Shown piece after piece: positions 15,461-26,600 of a DNA stretch of 64,000 nucleotides. Source of the DNA: Gongronella butleri. Taxonomy: Eukaryota; Mucoromycota; Mucoromycetes; Mucorales; Cunninghamellaceae. The DNA lies in contig JAIWZP010000040.1 in the NCBI GenBank assembly GCA_025201375.1, positions 62,001 through 126,000 of the forward strand, read 5' to 3'. The position numbers and the translations under genes are program-made. The stretch's first letter is position 1; the number at the start of each line of letters is the position of its first letter. The notes under the pieces are model-generated. The model had not been told where the DNA came from and searched no databases. It was given only the letters and a program-made list of their open reading frames with translations.

Positions 15461-17839
15461 ATGAGTAACAACGGACCCAGCACAAACGGCACGCACAGCA
15501 ATGAGTCACGACAGTGGCTGCGCTCCGGCATCTCTGAGAGTGCGGCCGCACGGCGACGACGCAGGTACAAGGAGAAAAAACATCAACATAAAGCCACGAA
15601 CCACGTATGAATCAGCCTTTTTGACGCTTTTTCGTTTTTTTTTCTTCTTTTCTCTTTTACTTGATTTTTATTGTCAGTCTTGCCGCGCAGAATCGGCATG
15701 TAGGGCTCCATCCGTCGTACATTCGGCCCACGGAGGACATTTTCAATGCCGACGACCAGCGGATAAAAGACGACATTCTCGCGATTGTTATGCAATATCT
15801 TGCAGACGAGGGCTACCACGCCTCGCACACGGTGCTCTACGACGAGGCCAACGTCAAATGGAAGGAAAAGGAGGAGCGGCTTGCAGAAGCCAAGCGATTG
15901 AAGAAGGCGATCCTGGGTAATTCGTCCTTTTAATGCGTCGTCACGCTCGCTGATGCCCGAGCGCGCTTCATTTTTTAGATGGCGATTGGCAAGAAGCCGA
16001 GAAGCTGTGCACCAAGGGCTTGCTCAAGAACCACCGCACCTTTTTGTACTCGGTGTATAAGCAACAATACCTGGAATACATTGATCGACGCGAAATTCAA
16101 AAGGTTTGTGGGCAAAAATACGCGCGCAGCAAGGCGCCATCGGACGTCACGTGCTTACGCTTTTCTGTGTGTGTCACTTTTTAGGCCTTTGCGTTCCTCA
16201 ACAAGCGCCTAAAGCCATTGGAGCAGCTACAGACCAAACCCAATGAGTTCAAGGACTTGTGCTACTTGCTCACGACCAAATCCATCGCAGAGGTGCCTAG
16301 CTTTAGGAATTGGGAAAGCCCAATGACCGCAAGGTAGCAACAACAAAAAAAAAAAAAGAAAAAAAAAAGAGCGCCGCGTCTCATCCAAATCTATCAACAG
16401 AGAGAATCTGGTGGAACAGCTGCAAAACATGATTGAATTCGAGACGGCGGACCGCAATGGCAATCGCTACATACCCCAGAACCGGCTGCTGACGCTGCTG
16501 CGGCAGGCGGTTGCTTATCAGATCGAATTCTCGCGCTACCACCCCAAGATTGCGCCCACCATCAACTCGCTGTTGGAGGATTACACCACGTTTGTCATTC
16601 CAAATGCCGTCGGAGAGACCCTGATCGGCCATCATGGCAACGTAAAGTGCGTCGAGTACCTAGGCGTGGAGGGCCGCACCCTGGTGTCGGGTTCAAGGTA
16701 AGAAAAAAAAAACCCCAGGGGATTCGCTTCTCTTTTGGGCTACTTATGACGCGCGTCCCTTTTTTCCTTTTTTTTTTTTTTCCCCAGTGACAACACGCTG
16801 CGGCTCTGGGATGTCGAGTCGGGTGACTGCCTGGACATTCTGCGTGGGCACCAATCGCGCATTTGGGACGTGTCGTGTACGCCGCAAGGCGATTACTTGG
16901 CGAGCGCTAGCGGCGACGCGTCCATCAAGATCTGGAACGTGCGCGAGGGCAAAGCAAGCTGCGTCAACACGCTGAATGGGCACACAGGCGATGTGTATTC
17001 GGTCCATTACCATCCGAATGAGGTAACACAGCTTTTTTTTTTTTTTTTTTACCCCTCACCCCGGCCCATTCGAATCGGATCAAGATTAACCGACACCTTG
17101 TTTTAATTTTTTTTTTTCGCGTGCTAGACGCACCTCGTGTCCGGTGGGTACGACAAGACGGTCAAAATGTTTGATGTCAACACGGGCGCGACCGTGAAAA
17201 CGTTTGTGGGCCATCAATTGGCCGTGACAAAGACCATTGTCAACCCATTGGGCAACCTGATCATCAGTGGTAAAAAGTCTGTTCGCGCGAATTCCCAGCC
17301 CCGCTCACGTTTTATTTTTCATCTAGGGTCCAAGGACAATACCATTAAATTCTGGGACATTGTTTCCGGGCTTTGCATCAAGACGATTTCTTCCCATTTG
17401 GGCGAGGTCACGTCTGTGGAGATGAACAGCAGCGGCACCTTGCTGCTCAGCTCGTCAAAGGACAATTCCAATCGTCTGTGGGACGTGCGAACGGTAAGTC
17501 GAGCCAAAAAGAATCACAGAAAATGAAAGAAAAAACGACTGACCCCTTTTCTTTGTGAACCAGGGTAAACCGATTCGGCGCCTCAAGGGTCATCAGAACA
17601 CGTCCAAGAACTTTGTGCGCGCCGGCTTTGCGGACAATAATCTGATTGTGGGCGGGTCTGAGGATGGCATTGTATACATTTGGGACCTTGGCACGGGCGA
17701 AATTTTGCAAAAGCTGCGTGGTCACTCGGGCCTGGTGTATGAAACGGCATGGAACGCCACGCAGGGCCTGCTGGCCAGCTGCAGCGACGACCAGACTGTC
17801 AAGATTTGGCGCTACGACGAAAATGTGCCAATAGAATGA
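15461..17839 (+). CDS. LisH-CTLH-WD40 protein (WDR26/Gid7-like architecture)
   Basis: Nine exons: 15461-15564, 15678-15916, 15979-16103, 16185-16333, 16401-16697, 16788-17022, 17128-17269, 17327-17493, 17564-17839, giving 577 aa. A LisH motif (IKDDILAIVMQYLADEGYHA), a CTLH segment (AILDGDWQEAEKLCTKGLL, then FLYSVYKQQYLEYIDR) and a CRA-like helical region (KRLKPLEQL ... CYLLTTKSIAEV; RLLTLLRQAVAYQ) are followed by seven WD40 repeats from GHHGNVKCVEYLG to the terminal SDDQTVKIW. The order matches WDR26/Gid7 of the GID/CTLH ubiquitin ligase, and WDR47 is another relative. The WD repeats are more canonical than in Gid7, so the subfamily is uncertain. Start taken at the first ATG after the pyrimidine-rich leader. 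All joins keep frame. Confidence 0.85.
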
Positions 17840-18047
17840 AATATCCACCATTTTTTTTTGAAAATGAAACCGTTTCTTGTGTCACGCGGTGCCGATCAGT
17901 GCATCCAAAAAGTGCGCTTTCTCGGCTAATAAATTGTATGCCCGCCAATGGAAGTTGAGCTCCATACGAATAAAATGGTGCATTTCTGTTTGTTTCGCCC
18001 TTTCTTTCTTTTGTTCTTTCCCTCTCCCCCCCTTTTTTTTTATTACT

Positions 18048-19196
18048 ATGAATCCTGCTGGGAATCCTACTGGGTTTGATCCTTCTCACTCGACACAGTG
18101 TACATGCAACATTGAGCTGCTAAAGCAAGGCGCCAATTCGGACCTATGGAAGGATATCACCAAGGACATAAAGCGGCGGATATTTGCGTCGACGTCTGTG
18201 CAGATGCCGTCGCCGGGCGAGTACTTTAAGCAGCAAGGTCGGTGCGAGTATTGTTTGAGAACAGGCAAGGGCAAGTTTGTGGGCAATGGTGCCCTGGATT
18301 TGGATGCCTATTCCTTCCGTCGCGCACGAAGCGAGCATCTCGTCTTCCGCTTCACTGTTGCCAGCCGTGCAATGGGTGCAGAGATCCCGAGTGTCATTCG
18401 TCTGACCGACGGCGTCTTCATCGCACAACAAGCTCGGTCGCCATCGTCTCCAAACACGCGCCAGGCTCTTGCAAATGATTTCCTTTCATCCATCTTTGAT
18501 GACACCTCGTCTTTTACCGATCGTAAGATCCAATTGGGATTGGAATGGATGGATTTGAGACTGAATTGAGGCGCAGGGGGGGGCATGGAGCTTGATCTCA
18601 TCCTGGTTTATTTGTTTTATTCATTTTTTCCCCTTTCTATGATATTAGCATCTTCGATTTCCACGTTTGATATGACGAGCATGGACGCTTTGTTTCTCCC
18701 GTCGCCTGCTTCGCCGGCATCATCTGCCACGGGCAGCATTAACAACACGTTCACGCCTTTTTCTTATACCATTGGTGCGCATTACACGTCGATGCACACG
18801 CGCAAGGACATGATGTTGCGTGGGCAACTTCCATTCTGGTGCCAGGCCCTGATCCTGTCCGAATGCTTCAATGCGGATCCACCCATCCAGGCGAATGAGC
18901 CACGCCATGGTCTGATCCCGTTCGCGCCCGACATCCCTCTCACGTTCCGCGCCATGCACCCCGACATTGACCAGTACAATGAGCCCACTTTTTTGCTCTG
19001 GCACGAGCGCCTGGCCATGGATAGTGTCCCCCATGAGCTGTATCACATCGCCAACGAGGCAAGCCCTGAGTGGCTCGAGGTCCGTGACTCGCTGCTGAGT
19101 CAAATCCTCATTTGCAATCTTGATCCTGATACCGCAGAGAGGATATCCGCCCTTGGGTCGCAATGGGCACTTAATCAAGGCATCGCATTGCTGTAG
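18048..19196 (+). CDS. unrecognised 340-aa protein
   Basis: I do not recognise this gene. Two exons, 18048-18522 and 18649-19196, join through a GTAAGA donor and a TATTAG acceptor in matching phase. Without that intron the first exon ends 16 codons later at a stop and the second has no good start, so one gene is preferred over two. The first half has paired cysteines (CTCNIELL; CEYCLRTGKGKF) that could bind metal. A Ser/Pro-rich linker (SPASPASSATGS) lies in the middle, then a cysteine-poor region with WCQALILSECFN and WHERLAMDSVPHEL. No signal peptide or membrane segment is evident. It starts about 210 bases downstream of the WD40 gene on the same strand. Confidence 0.7.
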
Positions 19197-20300
19197 TTTC
19201 CAATCCCCCCTCCCCATTCGATTAAAAAAAATAGCATCTTTCTTTTTCTCGCAATTGCTTTTTACGGACAGTGACGCAGATGACACGAGGAGAATTGGCA
19301 ACAAAATGCAAGGAGTGTTGGCCAATTGCTGCCCTGAATGTTCAAATTCGGTCAATTGGGCGTAGGGGGTGATACAGTGATCCAGGGCAAAAGTGACAAA
19401 AGGTAAAAAAAAAGTGGCTCGGGGACGTGGGAAGGCAAATGCGCGCGTACAACGAGACGATAAACATCAACTCCCAGAGCTTGCAGAACGAGCCCAATGA
19501 CTGCAGGATGACGCGGACAGTATCATCTGGTGTCACCCCCTTTGTTTTTTGATCCAGGAAAAAAAAAAAAAAGGGTTGCCAAACACCCTGATCCAGAGTT
19601 TCAAGACACGATCGCCGCAGTTTTGCGCGGGCTGCCGCAGCTTCCATTCTTTTTTTTTTTTTTCCGCTCCTTGTCGACTTGGAGACCAGCAAATTGAGCC
19701 CGTGTTGGGCGCGTTTCAAGCACTTGGTGGGAAATCAAGGTGCTTGCGACAGGATCATGCGCGCGTTCGGCGACAAGGCCGTCGCACAGATCTCTGGGAT
19801 CACAACGTGGCTTTGTTTTTTTTTTTTTTTTTTTTGTAAATATCCCTTTTTTTTTTGCCCCGACACTGGTGTGCAACCCCATGAATGCATTTGGCGTCAT
19901 TGCTCTCAATGTTTGTGATTGGCGCGACAAACGCTTGCTCCTTTTTGTTTTCCTCTTTACAACCAAAGATGGTAAAAAGGTCAATCTTGTCAACATGAAC
20001 ACGACCGAGAGTCATGCACAAACGACCAAAACACCTAAAAAAAGCTACAATTGCCAAATCTCTCGTCGTTTATCTAATCGAGCTTCATTTTTCTTGTCCA
20101 CCAGGCAACCCCATGGAAGATAAAAAAAAAAACCGTCCAAGCAGACCTGATCCGCGTACGAACAAACAGGGTGATGCAATGCGCGAAAACACCAACATAA
20201 ATGGCAATTTTGGATGGCTAGCGATTCAGTGTTCCAATCTCTTTAAGATGTGAACTTGTTGTTGTTTCTCATGATCATATGGAAGACATTGAGGTTGATT
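19197..20300. other. possible unmodelled gene, strand unresolved
   Basis: Protein-like stretches occur on both strands. Plus: VAKHPDPEFQDTIAAVLRG near 19576, and LVGNQGACDRIMRAFGDKAV near 19717. Minus: TPDDTVRVILQSLGSFCKLW near 19520, and DLCDGLVAERAHDPVASTL near 19780. They are split by poly-T/A tracts like those seen in real introns here. I could not join any set with consistent splice phases, so no CDS is called. Confidence 0.3.
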
Positions 20301-20489
20301 GGAACCCATTGGACTCGATCGTTCAGAAAAAAAACTCATTAAAAAAACTAAAGTTAGCTCTATGCCGCTCATCGCTTGCCAACTAGGCGCTTTAAGTCCT
20401 GAAACGCGTCCTAGGGTAAAAGTTCAACCATGGATGGTCGGGTGGACTAACTTTGGAGCCATGAAAATCAGTAGGGTAGATCTGTTCAT

Positions 20490-21500
20490 TGAAAAGCAAT
20501 GATTTCGCTGTCATTAACAGGTGATTTAACAGATCTGCATTATTTCAATTGCTACGAAAATCTACCATCGTTGTGCTGACGCGTCACTTGTCATCTGTTT
20601 CAATTTCGGGGCCATTTAGACGCGCTTGTCCAGAGGTGATCTTAAAATTGTGCTAAAATGGCTGCAGCAGGCCAACAAGGCACTGCCGCGCCGCGAAACA
20701 CATAGAAGCGCGAAATGGCGAGCTAAAAACAATGAGTATAATTGAACTTGCGGCGGTCAATGGACCATCGGAGCGCGCTGCAAGCAAATCGAGAAATGAG
20801 CTATTTTGAGCACCCGAGAAGAAATTGAAAAACTAGGTCCGCGGAAGGACTCCAAACTTGTACACAAAAGATATCCCATGGTGAAACGACGAAAAACGGA
20901 AAAAAAGAGCGGGATTGATCTTTTCGTTGTCGAGCAATTCGCAATTTTAGTTTAAATTTCAAGCGCGATTTGCGCGGGAAGAACGCGCTTATAGAGCCGC
21001 GCCGACGCGTAATCGAGCAAGAGACACTCCAGGTTCATGGATTGGATTAGAAACAGACGCGTATCTCTCGACGACTGACGCGGTTTATCACGCGTCGAAA
21101 AATTATAATGATTTTGAAACCGTGTCCATTCCGCCAAAACTCAATTTTTTAAGAGATCACCAATACCCCCGTACGCTTCGAGTCGCGCTCTTTCTGGTGA
21201 TATGACTTTTAAGGCGCTGCACCAAGTCCTCGTCGACTTTGCCTTGCAAGGAAAAATCCCAGCTTTTCGCGTTTTACGTGGAAACCGGTCAATGGACCCA
21301 CACGTTTTATTGCATTTCTGTTGGTTACGAAGGCGAATTCATCATGTGTGTGAGCGGCGTATCGATCTGTGGATCTAAATTTCACGATTTTTCCTGAGTC
21401 GGCTGTACACCTTGGAAAATCCATGGTTTTGAAATCCACCATTTGCTCTACATCCAACGATCGCAGAGCTGCAAGGGTGGGCTCATTCGAACGAGAAAGC
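20490..21500 (+). repeat. dispersed repeat family A, long copy 1
   Basis: About 1 kb aligns in direct orientation with 57100-58110. Shared landmarks are GAAATGAGCT..TTTTGAGCACCCGAGAAGAA, AACTTGTACA, GGATTGAT..TTT, TTTATC.CGCGTCGAA, GATCACCAAT.CCC.CGTACGC and TCCTCGTCGACTTTG. The + strand keeps a frame (residue string SWIGLETDAYLSTTDAVYHA, then SKNYNDFE) shared with the copies at 14641-14860, 43398-43690 and 57640-57800. On the minus strand both long copies also align without indels over about 70 codons (AIKRVGPLTGFHVKR versus AIKPGGPLTGFRVKR). A decayed mobile element is likely; class unknown. Confidence 0.75.
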
Positions 21501-22446
21501 GTGGAGTTTCTGATTTAGAAGCGCAAGTGTTCTTTAAAGTTGTACATGGATGGAGAAACAACCCCAAAACTGTAAAAAGACACCAATTGGCGTTTTTGCG
21601 ACATCCACGCGATCAATGGCCCAATTTGTCTGTGCACCGGGTAGCCAGCAGAGTCCAAAAGTATCTGGCTGGCTGTTGGATGCGCGTTGCTTCGAGCAAA
21701 AATGGAGCAGCGTATAAAATTATCTAAAAAAAAATGCTAATTCGCGTTTGCTGGCACCACAGTTTTCTGAGACGCATGTTCATCTTGAATCCTATGATTT
21801 ACTCGAGCCAAGTGCTCAAAATTTTACTTAATTTTGGACCATCTAAAATGCATTTTGGCACGCTGGAAATAAAAAGTACGTCGGCGTATGCCCTTGTGCC
21901 CACGTTTCATGAGTTATACAGCTTAATTGATCTTGTCCTTTAGACTCATGGCGCATGAATAGCTTGCTTTTTAACCTCCACGTGCAATGCAGCGGGCGAA
22001 GATCGCATCATTCATAGGTGAAAACGCGTAAATTTGAAGGAAATAACATTTTTATTTATCTAGACGAGATTTTTACAAGAGATTCCAGACCATAGAGGAG
22101 ACCATACATTGGTGGGGAATGCAGGAAAGGAACAAGACAAAAGGTGGGTGAAAAAAAGGAGGGGGGATGATACAGCGAGGAAAATAGAAGCAAATCTGTC
22201 AAAAATAAGAACAAAGGATCAGTCACTCTGGTCGACATGCTTTTTCTTTTTTTTTTTCCGCGTGCACGAGGTGCAGCCTCAAAGGCCATGAATCAGAAAC
22301 TTCAAAAAACCGAATCTTCACAATGTTTCAGATAATGTAGGTAAGGTATTGTGTTTTTTGATCTCATCATCTTCCAATGGCCCAAAGACGAGTGCCGACA
22401 TGCGCGCATTGTTGCATAAATTGACCATTTGCTTTTACCTTGTTGC
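21501..22446. other. intergenic, repeat-flanking
   Basis: Two short + frames (21443-21727 and 21734-21943) have no recognisable similarity and may be further remnants of the neighbouring element. The 3' UTR of RPS18 occupies the last ~100 bases or so. Confidence 0.4.
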
Positions 22447-23107
22447 TTATTTCTTCTTGGAGACACCGACGGTGCGGCCACGGCGACCGGTGGTCTTGGT
22501 GTGCTGGCCACGGACGCGGAGACCCCAGAAGTGACGGAGACCACGGTGGAGGCGGATCTTCTTCATGCGCTCCAAATCCTCGCGCATCTTGGTGTCCAAG
22601 ACGTTGGAGATGACCTGCGAGTACTTGCCATCGACAATGTCCTTTTGACGGTTAAGGAACCAGTTGGGGATCTTGTACTGGGCAGGGTTCTGCAAAATGT
22701 TGACAATGCGCTCCAATTCTTCGTTGGACAGCTCGCCGGCGCGCTTGTTCAAGTCAATGTCGGCCTTTTTGCAAGCAATGTTGGCAAAACGGCGACCAAC
22801 ACCCTTGACCGACGTCAGGGCAATCGTGATCTTGTCCTTGCCGTCAACGTTGGTGTTGAGCAGACGAATGATGTGCTGGAATTGGTTGCGTTCAGGGACA
22901 ACGAGAGACTAAAGGAAAAAAAACGCGGTCAGGGTCCATCCATTCCAAAATATCAAGGCGATTGTTTCATCCATCCATCCATCTAGCGCGCATCCATCCA
23001 TCCATCCATCCATCCGGCCGTCACTCTATCCATCTCTTTGGCTCTTTACACAGATGCGCCATCCACACTGCGCAAACTCTTGAATAATGGCCGTGACGAC
23101 TTACCAT
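22447..23107 (-). CDS. RPS18: 40S ribosomal protein S18 (uS13)
   Basis: Two exons (minus): 23105-23107, which holds only the ATG, and 22447-22908, giving 154 aa. The second exon opens [20 protein letters not shown] and contains [60 protein letters not shown] and the basic tail [12 protein letters not shown], diagnostic of uS13 at the head of the small subunit. An intron directly after the initiator ATG (GTAAGTC ... CCTTTAG, about 196 nt) is common in fungal ribosomal-protein genes and gives the correct Met-Ser start. That intron carries the CATC microsatellite. Confidence 0.96.
22968..23015. repeat. (CATC)n microsatellite in the RPS18 intron
   Basis: Two runs of CATC tetranucleotides (22968-22984 and 22991-23015), split by TAGCGCG, lie inside the single RPS18 intron. 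Confidence 0.9.
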
Positions 23108-23655
23108 GATAAAAAGGGACGAGAAAAGAAAGAAAAAGAAATAAAGGGCAGACACGCGCGAGTCGCACTTTTTGAGCGCACCCCATGCCATTGCCTAATT
23201 TGGCACACGCCGTTTCGTGCATGAATCGGCCTGCCATGCGCCTAAAATTGGCTGCTGTCAATTTGTGTCTGGGACCCATCGACTTTTTTTTTTTTTTTTT
23301 TTTTTTTTGTTTGCACCCAATTGACGCGCACTGAATACCATGAGCCTTTTACAAATGAAGAAGAGCATGGCCAATGGCGCCAATTTGTTGCGTTATGCGA
23401 ATCTTTTTTATTTACGACATGAGCACGTGTATTTTGAATGGATTTTGCGCAATGATGACACCCAATTGGGGCCAGAGCGTGTGTCCAAGGGCAAATCCAG
23501 ACCCACCAAGTGTGTGATTGGCCATGGGTGAGTTCCTTCTGGGTCCCTTGCCATCGAGAACAAGGCAAGTTATTTGTGACTGATCAGCGTGAGACTTGGA
23601 AAAGCTTTCTTTCTTTTTTTTTTTTCTTTTTTTTTAAATTTCTTACATTACTATC
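23108..23655. other. divergent promoter region between RPS18 and the P450 gene
   Basis: About 550 bases with a 25-base T tract (23285-23309) and a T-rich leader just upstream of the P450 ATG. A 63-codon + frame (23340-23531) is open but unrecognised and is not called. The region likely serves both divergent genes. Confidence 0.5.
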
Positions 23656-26600
23656 ATGTCCACAAAGACAATTGTTGCGGCATTGAAGGGCTCGTCGACC
23701 GATTCAGGCAAGCCGCTGCGCATTGCGCCCGACGCGACGCTCGAGGTTGTGCGCCAAATGGCGGCCGACGCGCTCGGCATCTGCGTGAATACGACCGATG
23801 ATTTGCTCTTGTACGACAGCTCCGAGCGGTTGCTCGGGGGCATGGATGATCTGGTCAAGCAGCAGCTCATCTTTGTGGATCTTCCTTGCCATTTAAAAGA
23901 CATCTCTGGCCCCTCGCCCAAGCCCGTCGTAGGCAATTTGTACGACCTGCTCCCCAACATGTAAGTCATCAAAAGAGAGAGAAAACAGAGAGAGAAATTG
24001 AACTGATTTTCCGTGTGGATTTGCAGCGATGTCGGCTGGAAAAAGCTGTTTGAGAAATATGGCCCTGTGGTGTCGGTCAATATTCTTGGCAACCACGTCA
24101 TTGGCACCAACAGCCCGCTCGTTGCCGAGCAATTCCTCAAGGAAAACGAGTATTTTACGAAAAAGGTAAATTCCGCGCCGACGGCATCGTGTTGCAAAGC
24201 TGATTTTCCTCTTTTTCACACGACAGATCGGCCCCAGCACCCTTGGTGAGGCGCAAAAGATCGCAGGCAATGGCCTGTTTACCTCGGACACCGACGCGCA
24301 CCACTGGAAGCTCGCACACAAGCTCCTCATGCCGGCATTTTCGCCGCGTGCAATCAAAGTATGTGCAAAAAAAAAAATGTCATTTGAATGAAACTGACGC
24401 ACTGACACGCGGTTTTTAAAAAGGCGTATCAAGAGGAAATGGGCCACATCACCATGCAAACCATTGGCATCTTTGATCAGTTCAAGCCTGGCGAGACAAT
24501 TGAGCTTCTCGACTGGACGACCAAGGTACAATTTTTTTTCAAAAGAAAACGAGCATTAATGAGATGCCCAATCCTTCCGGCTCCGAGCTACATAGCTGAC
24601 GGCTTGCCGCGTTTTTTTCGTGTCCAATTTGTATAGGTGACATTTGAGACCATTGGCCGCATTGGCTTTGGTTACGAGTTTGGCTTGCTGGACGCCAAGG
24701 ATGCGCCACCACACCCGCTGATCACGGCCATGAAGACGCTGCTTGAGCTTTCCGTGACGCGTGCGCAGCAATTGTCGTTCATGAAAAAGCTACCAACAGC
24801 GAGCAACCGCAAATTCGACGAATGCGTCAAATTGATGCACAACACCGTGCTGGAGGTCGTGCGTGAGCGCAAGGCCGGCCCAGATGCAAAGGATGCGCAC
24901 AAGGACCTGCTTGGCTTCATGCTCAATGCCATTGACGAGCACGACGAGGGCCTCACGGATGAAAACATTCGAGATCAAATCGTCACTTTTTTGATTGCAG
25001 GTAAAATCATATCTCAATGGCCCTTCTTTTTCCTCAATTCATCTTTTGCGCGTTTTGCTCAGGTCACGACACGACGTAAGTGGATCAATTCCTTTGGATG
25101 ACGCGCAATGCGGACATTTTAGTTTATTTCTCTTTGCTTTTCTAGGGCCAACACGCTTGCGTGGTTCTTTTACGAGCTTGCGCGCCACCCCGACGTCCAG
25201 CGCAAGGTGCTGCAGGAAATTGCAAATGTGGGTATCACGTCTGACAAGCTGCCAACCGTCGAACAGATCAGCAGCCTAAAGTACATGATGCAAGTGATTA
25301 AGGAGGTAAGTACTGTATTTTGGGTATAAAAATGATTGCTGGAGGGTGTAGACACTTGAAAAGGACGCTTTGGTATGGGCAGGCGAAGGGGCGGTGCAGA
25401 GCGCGACGAGAAATTATTAAAACGGATATTGATTTTTTTTTTTTTTCGCTTAAAAATAGTGTACGCGATTGTATCCGCCTGTACGCAAGCTGGCCAAATA
25501 TTGTCGCCAGGATTGCGTTGTGCCGTACGGCTACAAAATTCCTGGCAACACGGCGCTGCAAATCAATGTGTACGCTTTACACCATAACGAGGAGGTTTAT
25601 CCAGATCCCTTTACGTTTGATCCCGATCGCTTCACACCCGAAGAAGAGCAAAAGCGTTCAGCCTCTGCATGGTACACAAAATAGGAAAAAAAAAACACGT
25701 CGCCAGCAATTTTTTTTTTTTTTTTTTTACAATCTTTTGCTTTTTTCCAGGTTGCCTTTTAGCACGGGTCCGCGCGCATGCATTGGCCGCCCCTTTGCTC
25801 TTCAAGAAGCCAAGACAGTGGCCGCAATGCTGCTGCACAAGTACGAGTTCAAATACGGTAAGAAATATCCATGGACGACCGCGTTTTTATCCAAAATTGA
25901 CGCACTTTTTTTTTTCCTGGTGTAAACCAGATGGTCCACCCATTGAATTTGATCCCCATTCGGCAACAACCAAGCCATCGCATCTTGAGATGACGATTCA
26001 CCCGTGCACGGACTTTCCCGAGGCAACAGCGGACGCATCGCTGCCAAAAGTACAAAAAGCGACCTCTGTGCCGGCGCCGCAAGCCATGCCGCGCATGGCG
26101 ACTGGCCAGATGGACGCGTCTAAGCAGGCGCAGCTGCCCACAGTGACGTTTCTCTATGGCACGCAGACCGGCACGGCGCAGGATTATGCAAACCAGCTGT
26201 ACAACCAGGCCAAGGAATTCGGGTTCCAAGACGTCACGCTGCAAGACCTGGACAAGTGGACCGGGTTCCAGGGCGCCAAGTACGAGGCCCCGGCGCAAAA
26301 GGAGCTTGCGATCTTCTGCACCGCCACGTACAATGGCTGTCCCCCCGAGGACGCCGAGAAATTCGACAAATTCCTCGATAAAAAGCTGCGCGAGACCGAC
26401 CATGACAAGCACTTTGCTGGGCTCCGCTATGCCGTCTTTGGCGTCGGCAACAAGAATTGGCGCACGTACCAAAAGTTCCCCATAAAAATCGACGATTCGC
26501 TCGAGCAATTGGGCGCAACGCGCTTTTTCGCACGCGGCGAGGGCAATGCTGACGAGGACATGGATTCCGACTTTAACATGTGGTATGTACTTGCAAGAAA

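Noticed and set aside
22968..23015. CATC runs as a CRISPR or minisatellite array
   Set aside because: Simple tetranucleotide repeat without spacers, lying in an RPS18 intron of a eukaryote.
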